From: CAIQQQ01 sp040399685
Lineage (GTDB): Bacteria; Pseudomonadota; Alphaproteobacteria; Acetobacterales; Acetobacteraceae
DNA: 50,427 nucleotides
Direction of reading: 5' to 3'
Assembly (NCBI GenBank): GCA_040399685.1
Contig: JBBART010000030.1
Span: 1 to 50,427, forward strand
The position numbers and the translations under genes were made by a program. Each line of letters opens with the position of its first letter. The first letter of the stretch is position 1. The notes below the pieces were generated by a model. That model was not told where the DNA came from. It saw only the letters and a list, made by a program, of their open reading frames with translations, and ran no database searches. This document shows, piece after piece, positions 30,961 through 38,402 of this stretch.

Positions 30961-31578
30961 ATGCGGATCGCCCTCATCCATGCCCTGCGGCATTCGATCG
31001 ACCCGATCCAGCAATCTTTCGCCGAACTCTGGCCAGAAGCAACACTGGCGAACCTGCTCGATGACAGCCTCTCGGCCGACCTCGCGCGCGGCGCCCCGCT
31101 GGAAAGCATGACCGCCCGCTTCCTCACCCTCGCCCGCTACGCGAGGGACACCGGGGCGGACGGTATTTTGTTCACCTGCTCGGCGTTCGGCCCCTGCATC
31201 GAAGCCTGCGCACGCGAATTGGCGCCGATGCCGGTGCTGAAGCCGAACGAGGCGATGATCGAAGCCGCCGCCGGCTATCAGCGCGTGGGCGTAGTGGCCA
31301 CCTTCGCCCCCACGCTCGTCACTCTGCCGCCGGAATTCGGCCGTCCAGTACAGACCGCCCTGGCCGAAGGCGCCCTCGCGGCGCTCGATGCTGGCGACAC
31401 GGCGGAACATGACCACCTGGCAGCCCAGGCGGCCCTTGGCTTGATCGGGTGCGACTGCATCGCCCTCGCCCAATTCAGCCTGGCCCGCGCCGCCGATGCG
31501 GTGGCCAAAGCCACGGGATTGCCGGTGCTGTCGACTCCTGCCTCGGCCGTGCACAAGCTGCGCGCCCTGTTGTCTTGA
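30961..31578 (+). CDS. Asp/Glu/hydantoin racemase-superfamily protein
   Basis: A 205-residue racemase-fold protein. The first catalytic Cys region is ILFTCSAFGPCIEACARELA (residues about 70-89), the substrate loop is KPNEAMIEAAAGYQRVGVVA, and the second Cys is in LIGCDCIALAQFSLARAADA, where aspartate racemases have GCTE. The pattern fits the branch with hydantoin racemase, arylmalonate decarboxylase and similar enzymes rather than glutamate racemase. It starts one base after the preceding stop (TGAGATG) and leads into amide-hydrolase genes of the AtzG/AtzE/HpxZ type. It may therefore racemise or isomerise the amide substrate; that is inference. Confidence 0.85.
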   Translation: MRIALIHALRHSIDPIQQSFAELWPEATLANLLDDSLSADLARGAPLESMTARFLTLARYARDTGADGILFTCSAFGPCIEACARELAPMPVLKPNEAMIEAAAGYQRVGVVATFAPTLVTLPPEFGRPVQTALAEGALAALDAGDTAEHDHLAAQAALGLIGCDCIALAQFSLARAADAVAKATGLPVLSTPASAVHKLRALLS

Positions 31579-31621
31579 TGCCCTGGTTGCCTCGCGGCCA
31601 GACTCATCCCACTCTGGTTGC

Positions 31622-31813
31622 ATGATCGACACCGAAAACTTCGACTCGCTGGCCTATGTCACCGCCGCATGTCCTGCCATCGGGCTGCGGCTCTCCCCAG
31701 AACGACTGGTCGCACTCGCCGAGGCTTTTGCCTTGGTGGTGCGGGTGGGCGCGCCCGCGCTTGACCGCCCGATCGCGGCCGAAGACGAGCCGGCACCGGT
31801 GTTCGTGGCATGA
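31622..31813 (+). CDS. AtzG/HpxX-like small subunit (DUF4089)
   Basis: A 63-residue protein of the DUF4089 type: FDSLAYVTAACPAIGLRLSP and ERLVALAEAFALVVRVGAPA match the short helical proteins that assemble with AtzE-type amidases. In cyanuric-acid degraders AtzG stabilises AtzE and shapes its active site; in purine clusters the counterpart is HpxX. The stop overlaps the amidase start by four bases, so subunit ratio is probably set by coupling. There is no strong ribosome-binding site; translation may depend on reinitiation from the racemase gene. Confidence 0.8.
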   Translation: MIDTENFDSLAYVTAACPAIGLRLSPERLVALAEAFALVVRVGAPALDRPIAAEDEPAPVFVA

Positions 31814-33210
31814 GCCTGCATCTGCTGGATGCCACCACGATCGCAGCCCGAATCCGCGACCGGACACTGACAGCGGTGGCTGCGGTTGAAGCCGCCCTGG
31901 CCCGAATCGCGGCGCACAACCCTGCAATCAACGCCTTCACCGCCGTGATCGCCGAGCGCGCCTTGGCCCGCGCGCAGGAAATCGACGCCAAACTGGCCCG
32001 CGGCGAGCCCTGTGGCCCCCTCGCCGGCGTCCCCTTCGCCGCCAAGAACCTTTACAACGTCGCCGGCGTGGTCACCCTGGCCGGCAGCATCATCGAACGC
32101 CGCCGCACACCGGCCACCGAAGATGCATTCGCCGTGGCGGCCATGGAACGCGCCGGGGCCATCTGCGTCGGCTGCCTCAACATGGATGAATACGCCTACG
32201 GCTTCACCACCGAGAACACCCATTACGGCCCCACCCGCAACCCGCACGATCTCGCCCGCGTGGCCGGCGGCTCCTCCGGCGGATCGGGCGCAGCAGTTGC
32301 CGCCGGCCTGGTGCCGCTCTCCCTCGGCACGGACACCAACGGCTCCATCCGCGTTCCGGCCAGCGTCAACGGCATCTGGGGCCTGAAGCCCACCTATGGC
32401 CGCCTGTCCCGCGCCGGCAGCGTGGGGTTCGTGCCCAGCCTGGACCATGTGGGCCCCTTCGCCCGCAGCGTGCCGGACCTCGCACTGGCCTATGAAGCCA
32501 TGCAAGGCGAGGACAAAACCGACCCCGCCCAAAGCTGGCGCGGCCATCAAAGCGTGTCCGGCTGCCTGCAACAGGGCCTTGCCGGACTGCGGATCGCCCG
32601 GCTCGGCGGCCATTTCGCCCGCCATGGCATGGACTGCGCCCAGGCCGCCACAACGCAGGTCTGTGACGCACTGGGCGCCACCGCCACGGTCGAACTCTCA
32701 GACGCCGCCGCCGGCCGCGCCGCCGCCTTCCTCATCACCGCCGTCGAGGGCGCCAGCCAGCATCTGGACGATCTGCGCACCCATTACGACGATTTCGAAC
32801 CCCTGACGCGCGACCGCCTGCTCGCCGGAGCCCTGGTCCCGGCCCAATGGGTCCACCACGCCCAACGCGTGCGCAGCCAATATCGGCGGCAGGTGCTGGA
32901 ATTGTTCCAGAGCTGGGACATTCTGATAGCCCCCGCCACCCCGGCCCCCGCCATGCCCATCGGCCAGGCGATGCTGGAAGCAGACGGCCAGACCATGCCG
33001 CTGCGCGCCAGTTTCGGGGTCTACACCCAGCCCATCAGCGCCATCGGCCTGCCGGTCATCGCCGCCCCCGTACAGAACGCGCATGCAACCCTGCCGATCG
33101 GCGTGCAACTGATCGCAGCCCCCTGGGCCGAAGACCTCCTGCTCCGCGCCGCCGCCCATCTCGAACGGGCCGGGCTGTGCCGCGCCCCCGTCGCCCCCAG
33201 CTTTGTTTGA
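31810..33210 (+). CDS. atzE: AtzE/HpxY-like amidase-signature hydrolase
   Basis: A 466-residue amidase-signature enzyme. The catalytic Lys79 (VPFAAKNLYNVAG), cis-Ser155 (VAGGSSGGSGAAV) and nucleophile Ser179 (GTDTNGSIRVPAS) are all in place. AtzE-type features include NMDEYAYGFTTENTHYGPTR and the length. AtzE hydrolyses 1-carboxybiuret in the cyanurate pathway; HpxY is assigned to oxalurate/oxamate steps of purine breakdown. The partner proteins AtzG-like (overlap four bases) and HpxZ-like (14 bases after) flank it as in both systems. No atzF, cyanurate hydrolase or uricase is present here, so the true substrate is a urea- or oxamate-type amide of unknown identity. Confidence 0.87.
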   Translation: MSLHLLDATTIAARIRDRTLTAVAAVEAALARIAAHNPAINAFTAVIAERALARAQEIDAKLARGEPCGPLAGVPFAAKNLYNVAGVVTLAGSIIERRRTPATEDAFAVAAMERAGAICVGCLNMDEYAYGFTTENTHYGPTRNPHDLARVAGGSSGGSGAAVAAGLVPLSLGTDTNGSIRVPASVNGIWGLKPTYGRLSRAGSVGFVPSLDHVGPFARSVPDLALAYEAMQGEDKTDPAQSWRGHQSVSGCLQQGLAGLRIARLGGHFARHGMDCAQAATTQVCDALGATATVELSDAAAGRAAAFLITAVEGASQHLDDLRTHYDDFEPLTRDRLLAGALVPAQWVHHAQRVRSQYRRQVLELFQSWDILIAPATPAPAMPIGQAMLEADGQTMPLRASFGVYTQPISAIGLPVIAAPVQNAHATLPIGVQLIAAPWAEDLLLRAAAHLERAGLCRAPVAPSFV

Positions 33211-33223
33211 ACGAGAACCCACC

Positions 33224-33613
33224 ATGGACATCAACATCCCCGAAATCCTCGCCGAGGTAACGGCCTGCTTCCAGCGCTACGAACAGGCCCTGGTCACCAA
33301 CGACCTCGCGACGCTGGACGCCCTGTTCTGGGACTCGCCCCACACCATCCGCTACGGCCTCGCCGAGAACCTCTACGGCATCGAGGAAATCCGCGGCTTC
33401 CGCAGTGGCCGCCCCAGCACCGGCCTGGCCCGCGAACTCGGCCGCACCGAGATCACCACCTTCGGCCGCGACATGGCCACCGCCAGCACCCTGTTCCGCC
33501 GCCGCTCCAACGGCGCCACCGGCCGTCAGATGCAAAGCTGGGTGCGCACCCCGCAAGGCTTTCGCGTCGTCGCCGCCCATGTCTCGCTGCTCGACTTCGA
33601 ATGGGTCGGCTGA
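33224..33613 (+). CDS. hpxZ: HpxZ/AtzH-like (DUF3225) protein
   Basis: A 129-residue NTF2-like (cystatin-like fold) protein: MDINIPEILAEVTACFQRYE, TLDALFWDSPHTIRYGLAEN, LYGIEEIRGFRSGRP, and SWVRTPQGFRVVAAHVSLLD match the HpxZ/AtzH family. AtzH was shown to process dicarboxyurea in cyanurate degradation; HpxZ has a related position in purine clusters. The ATG at 33224 is chosen because homology starts there. The dgoK ATG follows the stop without a gap. It completes an AtzG-E-H trio. Confidence 0.88.
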   Translation: MDINIPEILAEVTACFQRYEQALVTNDLATLDALFWDSPHTIRYGLAENLYGIEEIRGFRSGRPSTGLARELGRTEITTFGRDMATASTLFRRRSNGATGRQMQSWVRTPQGFRVVAAHVSLLDFEWVG

Positions 33614-34480
33614 ATGATCGGCATCGACTGGGGCACCAGCAGCTTCCGCGCCTACCGCCTGCACAACGGCCAGGTCATTGACCGGCTGGAAAGCAGCGCC
33701 GGCATCATGCACGTCCAGAACAACGCCTTCGCCGAAACCCTGCGCACCGCCATCGCCCCCTGGCTCGCCGATGGCGAAACCCGGGCACTCATGTCCGGCA
33801 TGATCAGCAGCCGCCAAGGCTGGGTCGAGGCCGACTACCTGCCCTGCCCCGCCAACGCCGCCACCATCGCCGCCTCCCTCACCCGCGTGGACTTCGAAGG
33901 CTGCGACCTGCGCATCGTCCCCGGCCTGTCCGCCCAGGATTCCGACGGCACGCCCGAAATCATGCGCGGCGAGGAAACCCAGATCATCGGCTCCGCAGCC
34001 GCCGACGGCCTGGTCTGCCTCCCCGGCAGCCACGCCAAATGGGCCAAGATCCAAGCCGGCCAGATCGACAGCTTCACCACCTATCTCAGCGGCGAGGCCT
34101 TCTCCGCCCTCCGCACCGGCACCATCCTCGGCCGCACCATGAACGATGCCCCGCACGACCCAGCCGGCTTCGACCGCGGCGTCCAGCGCTCGGCCGACAC
34201 TGGCCACCTGCTCCACCACCTGTTCGGCGTCCGCACCCAGGCCATCATGCGCACCCTGACCGCCGATGCCGGCGCCTCCTACCTGTCCGGCCTGCTGATC
34301 GGCCACGAAATCCGCGCCGCCCTGCCTCCAGGCGGCCACGCAACATTGCTCGGCACCCCAGAACTCTGCGCCCTCTATGCCCGTGCAATCGCCCAACGCG
34401 GCGGAACCTCAGTCAACGGCTCCGCCGACTCAGCGGCACGCGGCCTCGTGATCATCGGAGAACTTGCCCAATGGATATGA
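33614..34480 (+). CDS. dgoK: 2-dehydro-3-deoxygalactonokinase
   Basis: A 288-residue DgoK-family sugar-acid kinase: IGIDWGTSSFRAYRLHNGQV (N-terminal phosphate loop of the actin-like fold), LMSGMISSRQGWVEADYLPC, PGLSAQDSDGTPEIMRGEET, LVCLPGSHAKWAKIQAGQID and SFTTYLSGEAFSALRTGTIL. It phosphorylates 2-dehydro-3-deoxy-D-galactonate for the next enzyme, DgoA, whose gene overlaps by ten bases. Position directly after an HpxZ-like gene is unusual. No galactonate dehydratase is in the window. Confidence 0.93.
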   Translation: MIGIDWGTSSFRAYRLHNGQVIDRLESSAGIMHVQNNAFAETLRTAIAPWLADGETRALMSGMISSRQGWVEADYLPCPANAATIAASLTRVDFEGCDLRIVPGLSAQDSDGTPEIMRGEETQIIGSAAADGLVCLPGSHAKWAKIQAGQIDSFTTYLSGEAFSALRTGTILGRTMNDAPHDPAGFDRGVQRSADTGHLLHHLFGVRTQAIMRTLTADAGASYLSGLLIGHEIRAALPPGGHATLLGTPELCALYARAIAQRGGTSVNGSADSAARGLVIIGELAQWI

Positions 34481-35100
34481 CCACCCCCAACCTGAAATCC
34501 TGGCTCGCCCGCTGCCCGCTGGTCGCCATCCTGCGCGGCGTCAAGCCAGACGAAGCCTGCGCCATCACCGAGGCCCTCGAACAGGCCGGCATCGCCATCG
34601 TCGAAGTCCCCCTCAACTCGCCCGATCCCCTCGTCAGCATCGCCCGACTCCAAGCCCGCTTCGGCGCCCGCATGCTGGTCGGCGCCGGCACCGTCATGTC
34701 CCCCGCCGACGTCGATGCCGTCTTCGCCGCCGGCGGCCGCCTGATCGTCACCCCCCATTCCGCCACCGACGTCGTCCGTGCCGCCAAGGCCCACCAGATG
34801 ATCGCCTGCCCCGGCTTCGTCACCCCCACCGAAGCCTTCGCCTGCCTCGCCGCCGGTGCGGACGCCCTGAAACTCTTCCCCGCCGAAGCCGCCAGCCCCG
34901 CCGTCCTGCGCGCCGTCCGCGCTGTCCTTCCCACCGGCACCATGGTCCTGCCCGTCGGCGGCATCGGCCCGGACAACATGGGCATCTGGCGAGACGCCGG
35001 CGCCGCCGGCTTCGGCATCGGTTCCTCCATCTACAAGCCCGGCGACACGCCCGCGATCGTCTCCGCGAAGGCCCGGTCCTTGTTGTCCGGCCTCGCCTGA
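34471..35100 (+). CDS. dgoA: 2-dehydro-3-deoxy-6-phosphogalactonate aldolase
   Basis: A 209-residue KDPGal aldolase of the KDPG/KHG family: LVAILRGVKPDEACAITEAL, Glu45 in VEVPLNSPDP (the DgoA-type PLNSP), GAGTVMSPADVDAV, CPGFVTPTEAF and Schiff-base Lys134 in LKLFPAEA. It cleaves the DgoK product to pyruvate and glyceraldehyde 3-phosphate. The start at 34471 has GGAG ten bases upstream; a second ATG lies two codons on. It overlaps dgoK by ten bases. Confidence 0.94.
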   Translation: MDMTTPNLKSWLARCPLVAILRGVKPDEACAITEALEQAGIAIVEVPLNSPDPLVSIARLQARFGARMLVGAGTVMSPADVDAVFAAGGRLIVTPHSATDVVRAAKAHQMIACPGFVTPTEAFACLAAGADALKLFPAEAASPAVLRAVRAVLPTGTMVLPVGGIGPDNMGIWRDAGAAGFGIGSSIYKPGDTPAIVSAKARSLLSGLA

Positions 35101-35130
35101 CCGATAACCCGATAAAATACAGGAGGCCGC

Positions 35131-36279
35131 ATGTTCATCCGCGCAAATGACCTGGATATCCACGTCCAGATTTCCGGCCCTGCGGGAGCACCCGCCTTGC
35201 TGCTGCTCCACTCGCTCGGCACCAGCCTGCATGTCTGGAACGACCAGGCCGAAGCCCTCTCCGCCAGCTTCCGCGTCATCCGCCCCGACCTGCGCGGCCA
35301 CGGCCTCACCACCGTCACCCAAGGCCCCGGCACCATCGCCCAGCTGGCCCAGGACGCCCTGGCCGTGCTGGACGCACTCGACATCCAGCACGCCCACGTC
35401 GCCGGCCTGTCCATCGGCGGCCTCGTTGCCCAAAGCCTCGCAGCCCTCGCGCCGGACCGCGTCACCTCTCTCATCCTGTGCGACACCGCCATGGTCATCC
35501 CGCCCCCGGAAGGCTGGCACACCCGCGCCGCCCTCGTGCGTGAAAAAGGCATGCAAGCCGTGGCCGACCCGGTCATGGCCCGCTGGGTCACCCCCGGCTT
35601 CATGGCCACGCCCCAAGCCGCCGGCCTGCGCGCCATGCTCCTGCGCACCGACCCCGAAGGCTACGCCGCCGCCGCCGAGGCAATCGCCGCCGAGGATCTC
35701 ACAGCCTCCAGTTCGGCCCTCAACGTCCCAACCCTCATCCTCGTCGGCGACCAAGACCTCGCCACCCCGCTCGCCAGCGCCGAGGCCATGCACACCGCCA
35801 TCGCCGGCTCCACCCTGGTCATCCTGAAAAACGCCGCCCACATCCCCACCATCGAAGTGCCGCACGCCGTCACCCAGGCCATCAGCACCTTCCTCGCGCC
35901 AGACATCGCCGATCGCTACGAAGCCGGCATGGCCGTGCGCAAACAGGTGCTCGGCGAAGCCCATGTCGCCCGCGCCACCGCCGGAATCACCGATTTCGAC
36001 CGCGACTTCCAGAATTTCATCACCCGCACCGCCTGGGGCAGCATCTGGACCCGCGATGGACTGGACCGCCGCACCCGCAGCCTGCTCACCATCGCCATGA
36101 TGGCCTCCCTCGGCCATCACGAGGAACTCAAGCTGCACATCCGCGCCAGCCGCAACACCGGCGCCACACCGGCGGATATCTCCGAAGTGCTGATGCAGGT
36201 CGCCGTCTACGGCGGCATTCCAGCCGCCAACGCGGCGGTGCGGATTGCCAAGGAAACGTTTAAGGAAATGGAAGCTTAA
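35131..36279 (+). CDS. Fused 3-oxoadipate enol-lactonase / carboxymuconolactone decarboxylase
   Basis: A 382-residue fusion. Residues 1-258 are an alpha/beta hydrolase of the PcaD type: LHSLGTSLHVWNDQ oxyanion region, Ser94 in GLSIGG, Asp in VGDQDLATP, His in NAAHIPTIE. Residues ~260-380 are a carboxymuconolactone decarboxylase (PcaC) domain: VARATAGITDFDRDFQNFIT, RRTRSLLTIAMMASLGHHEE and GATPADISEVLMQVAVYGG. PcaDC (PcaL-like) fusions perform consecutive steps of the protocatechuate branch of the beta-ketoadipate pathway. No other pca gene is here. A GGAGG box precedes the ATG. It ends the operon, and a structured repeat follows. Confidence 0.92.
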   Translation: MFIRANDLDIHVQISGPAGAPALLLLHSLGTSLHVWNDQAEALSASFRVIRPDLRGHGLTTVTQGPGTIAQLAQDALAVLDALDIQHAHVAGLSIGGLVAQSLAALAPDRVTSLILCDTAMVIPPPEGWHTRAALVREKGMQAVADPVMARWVTPGFMATPQAAGLRAMLLRTDPEGYAAAAEAIAAEDLTASSSALNVPTLILVGDQDLATPLASAEAMHTAIAGSTLVILKNAAHIPTIEVPHAVTQAISTFLAPDIADRYEAGMAVRKQVLGEAHVARATAGITDFDRDFQNFITRTAWGSIWTRDGLDRRTRSLLTIAMMASLGHHEELKLHIRASRNTGATPADISEVLMQVAVYGGIPAANAAVRIAKETFKEMEA

Positions 36280-36285
36280 GAGAGA

Positions 36286-36410
36286 AAGATCTTCTTTTTC
36301 TGAAGAAAAAGAAGCAAAAAGACTTTCATTCACTTGGTCGGTGGACACAGCGTTTCTACACACCGGGCCAAGTGAATGAAGTTTTTTGGTTCTTTTTTTC
36401 AAAAAAGAAC
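36286..36410. repeat. Dispersed structured intergenic element, copy 2
   Basis: A 125-bp element of the same family as 21426-21551. The left hairpin (36291-36314) is CTTCTTTTTC-TGAA-GAAAAAGAAG, perfect. A central stem pairs CATTCACTTGG (36327-36337) with CCAAGTGAATG (36368-36378), extended by CGGTG/CACCG. The right hairpin (36389-36410) is GTTCTTTTTT-TC-AAAAAAGAAC. The hairpin arms are conserved between copies and the central loop is not. It lies between convergent genes. Confidence 0.85.
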
Positions 36411-36543
36411 AAACACTTTTTTGCGTCGTTAAACCTGACGCGCACCAACCTCACCCCCCGTCGTTGCGAGCCGCCTCGTGGCGGCGCCTAAAACCAATAT
36501 GGTTTACAAACCGGAACAAAACAGCCGCATCTCGGCCCAAGCC

Positions 36544-37125
36544 TCACCCAGATCTCCCAAAACCCTGCCTTCGCGCCGCCGACAGCACGCCCAACGGCAA
36601 CGCAATCCGCTCCGGCTCGACACAACGCCGCGGTCGACGCACCCGCTTCTTCAGCAGGCACGCCACCTCCTCCGGCGCGCTCTCCACCGCCCCATCGGCG
36701 CAGGGCCGCAGCAGCGACGTCTCTACCGCCAGCATCCGGCAAATCGGCTGCAACAACCGCGCTGCCTGAGGGGCCGCGATCAGCAACGCCACCATCTCCG
36801 GCTGGCCAAGAACAAAGCGCAGTTGCGCGCCATACCCGGCCGCCTCAGACGCTGCCAACCGCACCAGCCACCCAAACCGGCACGGCCAAACCCGCACAGG
36901 CTGACACGCTGAAACCGCCGCCTCTGCCTGACCAACGGCGCGAACCACCGCCCCACGCCGCCAAAGCCGCCCGGCCGCGAACCGCGCCGCCAGCCGCTCC
37001 ATCTTGCCGCCGACGTCGCGCAATCGGCGATACATCGCCATCATCAGCATCTGGCCCAACAGCCCCCGCAGGCGCCATCGCCCCAAAGCGCCGCACAGCC
37101 CGCTGATCACACAGGACAGGCTCAT
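36544..37125 (-). CDS. Conserved-looking hypothetical protein, Arg/Leu-rich
   Basis: A 193-residue frame starting MSLSCVISGLCGALGRWRLR, with a helical Leu/Met-rich N-terminus, then RYGAQ-like basic/hydrophobic alternation (GYGAQLRFVLGQPEMVALLI, AAPQAARLLQPICRMLAVET) and a basic, Pro-containing tail (RVRRPRRCVEPERIALPLGV). Third codon positions are strongly G/C-biased, supporting a real gene. The start is uncertain: the frame is open to 37314 but the upstream part lacks coding character. I do not recognise the family. It is convergent with the PcaD-PcaC gene across the structured repeat and divergent from the ABC ATPase gene. Confidence 0.55.
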   Translation of the reverse strand: MSLSCVISGLCGALGRWRLRGLLGQMLMMAMYRRLRDVGGKMERLAARFAAGRLWRRGAVVRAVGQAEAAVSACQPVRVWPCRFGWLVRLAASEAAGYGAQLRFVLGQPEMVALLIAAPQAARLLQPICRMLAVETSLLRPCADGAVESAPEEVACLLKKRVRRPRRCVEPERIALPLGVLSAARRQGFGRSG

Positions 37126-37307
37126 CGGCGGAAAAATGGCTGTTGATCTGTTCACCCACCAGTTAGCACCACGCCCCCTGGCCACATGCAACAAAAACCG
37201 GAACAACCCGCCAACACCTTGCCCCATCTGCAAGCCTCGGCCATGGTAACGCCAACATCGCAAAAGCGGCCCAACCGCTTGCAATCCAATGGGGCGACGA
37301 AAAAAGA

Positions 37308-38402
37308 ATGGCACAGGTTTCAGTCCGCAAGGTTGTCAAGAGCTACGAGACCTACCAGGCGGTGCACGGCATCGACCTCGAAATCAAGGACGAGGAATTC
37401 GTCGTCCTCGTCGGCCCCTCCGGCTGCGGCAAATCCACCACCCTGCGCATGATCGCCGGCCTTGAGGAAATCACCTCCGGCGAAATCTGGATCGGCGGAG
37501 ACATGGTCAACGACATGCCGCCACGTGACCGCGACATCGCCATGGTGTTCCAAAACTACGCGCTCTATCCGCACATGACCGTGTTCGACAACATGGCGTT
37601 CGGCCTGAAGCTGCGAAAATATTCGAAAGACGACATCAAGACCCGCGTCGACGAAGCCGCCCGCATCCTCGACATCGTGCCGTTGCTGCAACGCAAGCCG
37701 AAGGCGCTGTCCGGCGGCCAGCGCCAGCGCGTGGCCATGGGCCGCGCCATCGTGCGCCACCCGCGCGTGTTCCTGTTCGACGAACCGCTGTCCAACCTGG
37801 ACGCCAAACTGCGTGTGCAAATGCGCACCGAAATCAAGAAGGTCCATCAGGCCGTCCGCACCACCACCGTCTACGTGACGCACGACCAGGTTGAGGCAAT
37901 GACGCTGGCCGACCGCGTGGTGGTGATGAACCAGGGCCGCATCGAGCAGGTCGGCCCCCCGCAGGAACTGTATCACAACCCCGCCACCCGCTTCGTGGCC
38001 GGCTTCATCGGCTCGCCCGGCATGAACTTCCTGCCGGTGCGCGTGATTGACGACGGTGGCCTGAAGCTTCAGCTCTCCTCCGGCGTGAAGCTGCCGGTCC
38101 CCCCGGCACGCGTGGCCCGCTACGCCCCCTTCACCGGCCGCGAAATGACATTGGGCCTGCGCCCCGAGCATCTCACCGAAACACGCGATGTGGAAAAACC
38201 CGGCGTGACGCTGTTTGACGCGCTGGTAGACGTGACAGAGCCGATGGGCATGGAAACCATGGTGCATTTCTTCGACGGCGGCGTCCCGGTCTGCGCCCGC
38301 GTCGATCCCGCAACCTCCTGCGTGCCTGGCCATATGATCACCCTTGCCGCCGACATGAACCAGATGCATCTCATCGAAGAAGACAGCGGGCGGGTCGTCT
38401 GA
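37308..38402 (+). CDS. ugpC: ABC transporter ATP-binding protein, UgpC/MalK type
   Basis: A 364-residue ABC ATPase. Walker A is GPSGCGKST (residues 36-44), the Q-loop is MVFQNYALYPHMTVFDN, the signature is LSGGQRQRVAMGRAIVR, Walker B is VFLFDEPLSNLDAKLR, and the switch His is in YVTHDQVEAMT. The C-terminal TOBE/OB domain (~240-364), with GLRPEHLTE, is typical of carbohydrate importers (UgpC, MalK, MsmX). The first base of the following ATG is the last base of its stop. No permease or binding-protein gene is in the window, so it may energise several systems in trans, as MsmX does. Confidence 0.94.
   Translation: MAQVSVRKVVKSYETYQAVHGIDLEIKDEEFVVLVGPSGCGKSTTLRMIAGLEEITSGEIWIGGDMVNDMPPRDRDIAMVFQNYALYPHMTVFDNMAFGLKLRKYSKDDIKTRVDEAARILDIVPLLQRKPKALSGGQRQRVAMGRAIVRHPRVFLFDEPLSNLDAKLRVQMRTEIKKVHQAVRTTTVYVTHDQVEAMTLADRVVVMNQGRIEQVGPPQELYHNPATRFVAGFIGSPGMNFLPVRVIDDGGLKLQLSSGVKLPVPPARVARYAPFTGREMTLGLRPEHLTETRDVEKPGVTLFDALVDVTEPMGMETMVHFFDGGVPVCARVDPATSCVPGHMITLAADMNQMHLIEEDSGRVV

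Noticed and set aside
34375..36402. 675-residue open frame on the minus strand
   Set aside because: Antisense shadow of dgoK, dgoA and pcaDC. Gly/Asp/Ala-rich and without domains; the plus-strand genes have intact catalytic residues.
21426..36410. Repeats at 21.4 and 36.3 kb as CRISPR or IS remnants
   Set aside because: There are only two distant copies, no spacer periodicity, no transposase and no target duplications; the structure fits terminator-like hairpins.
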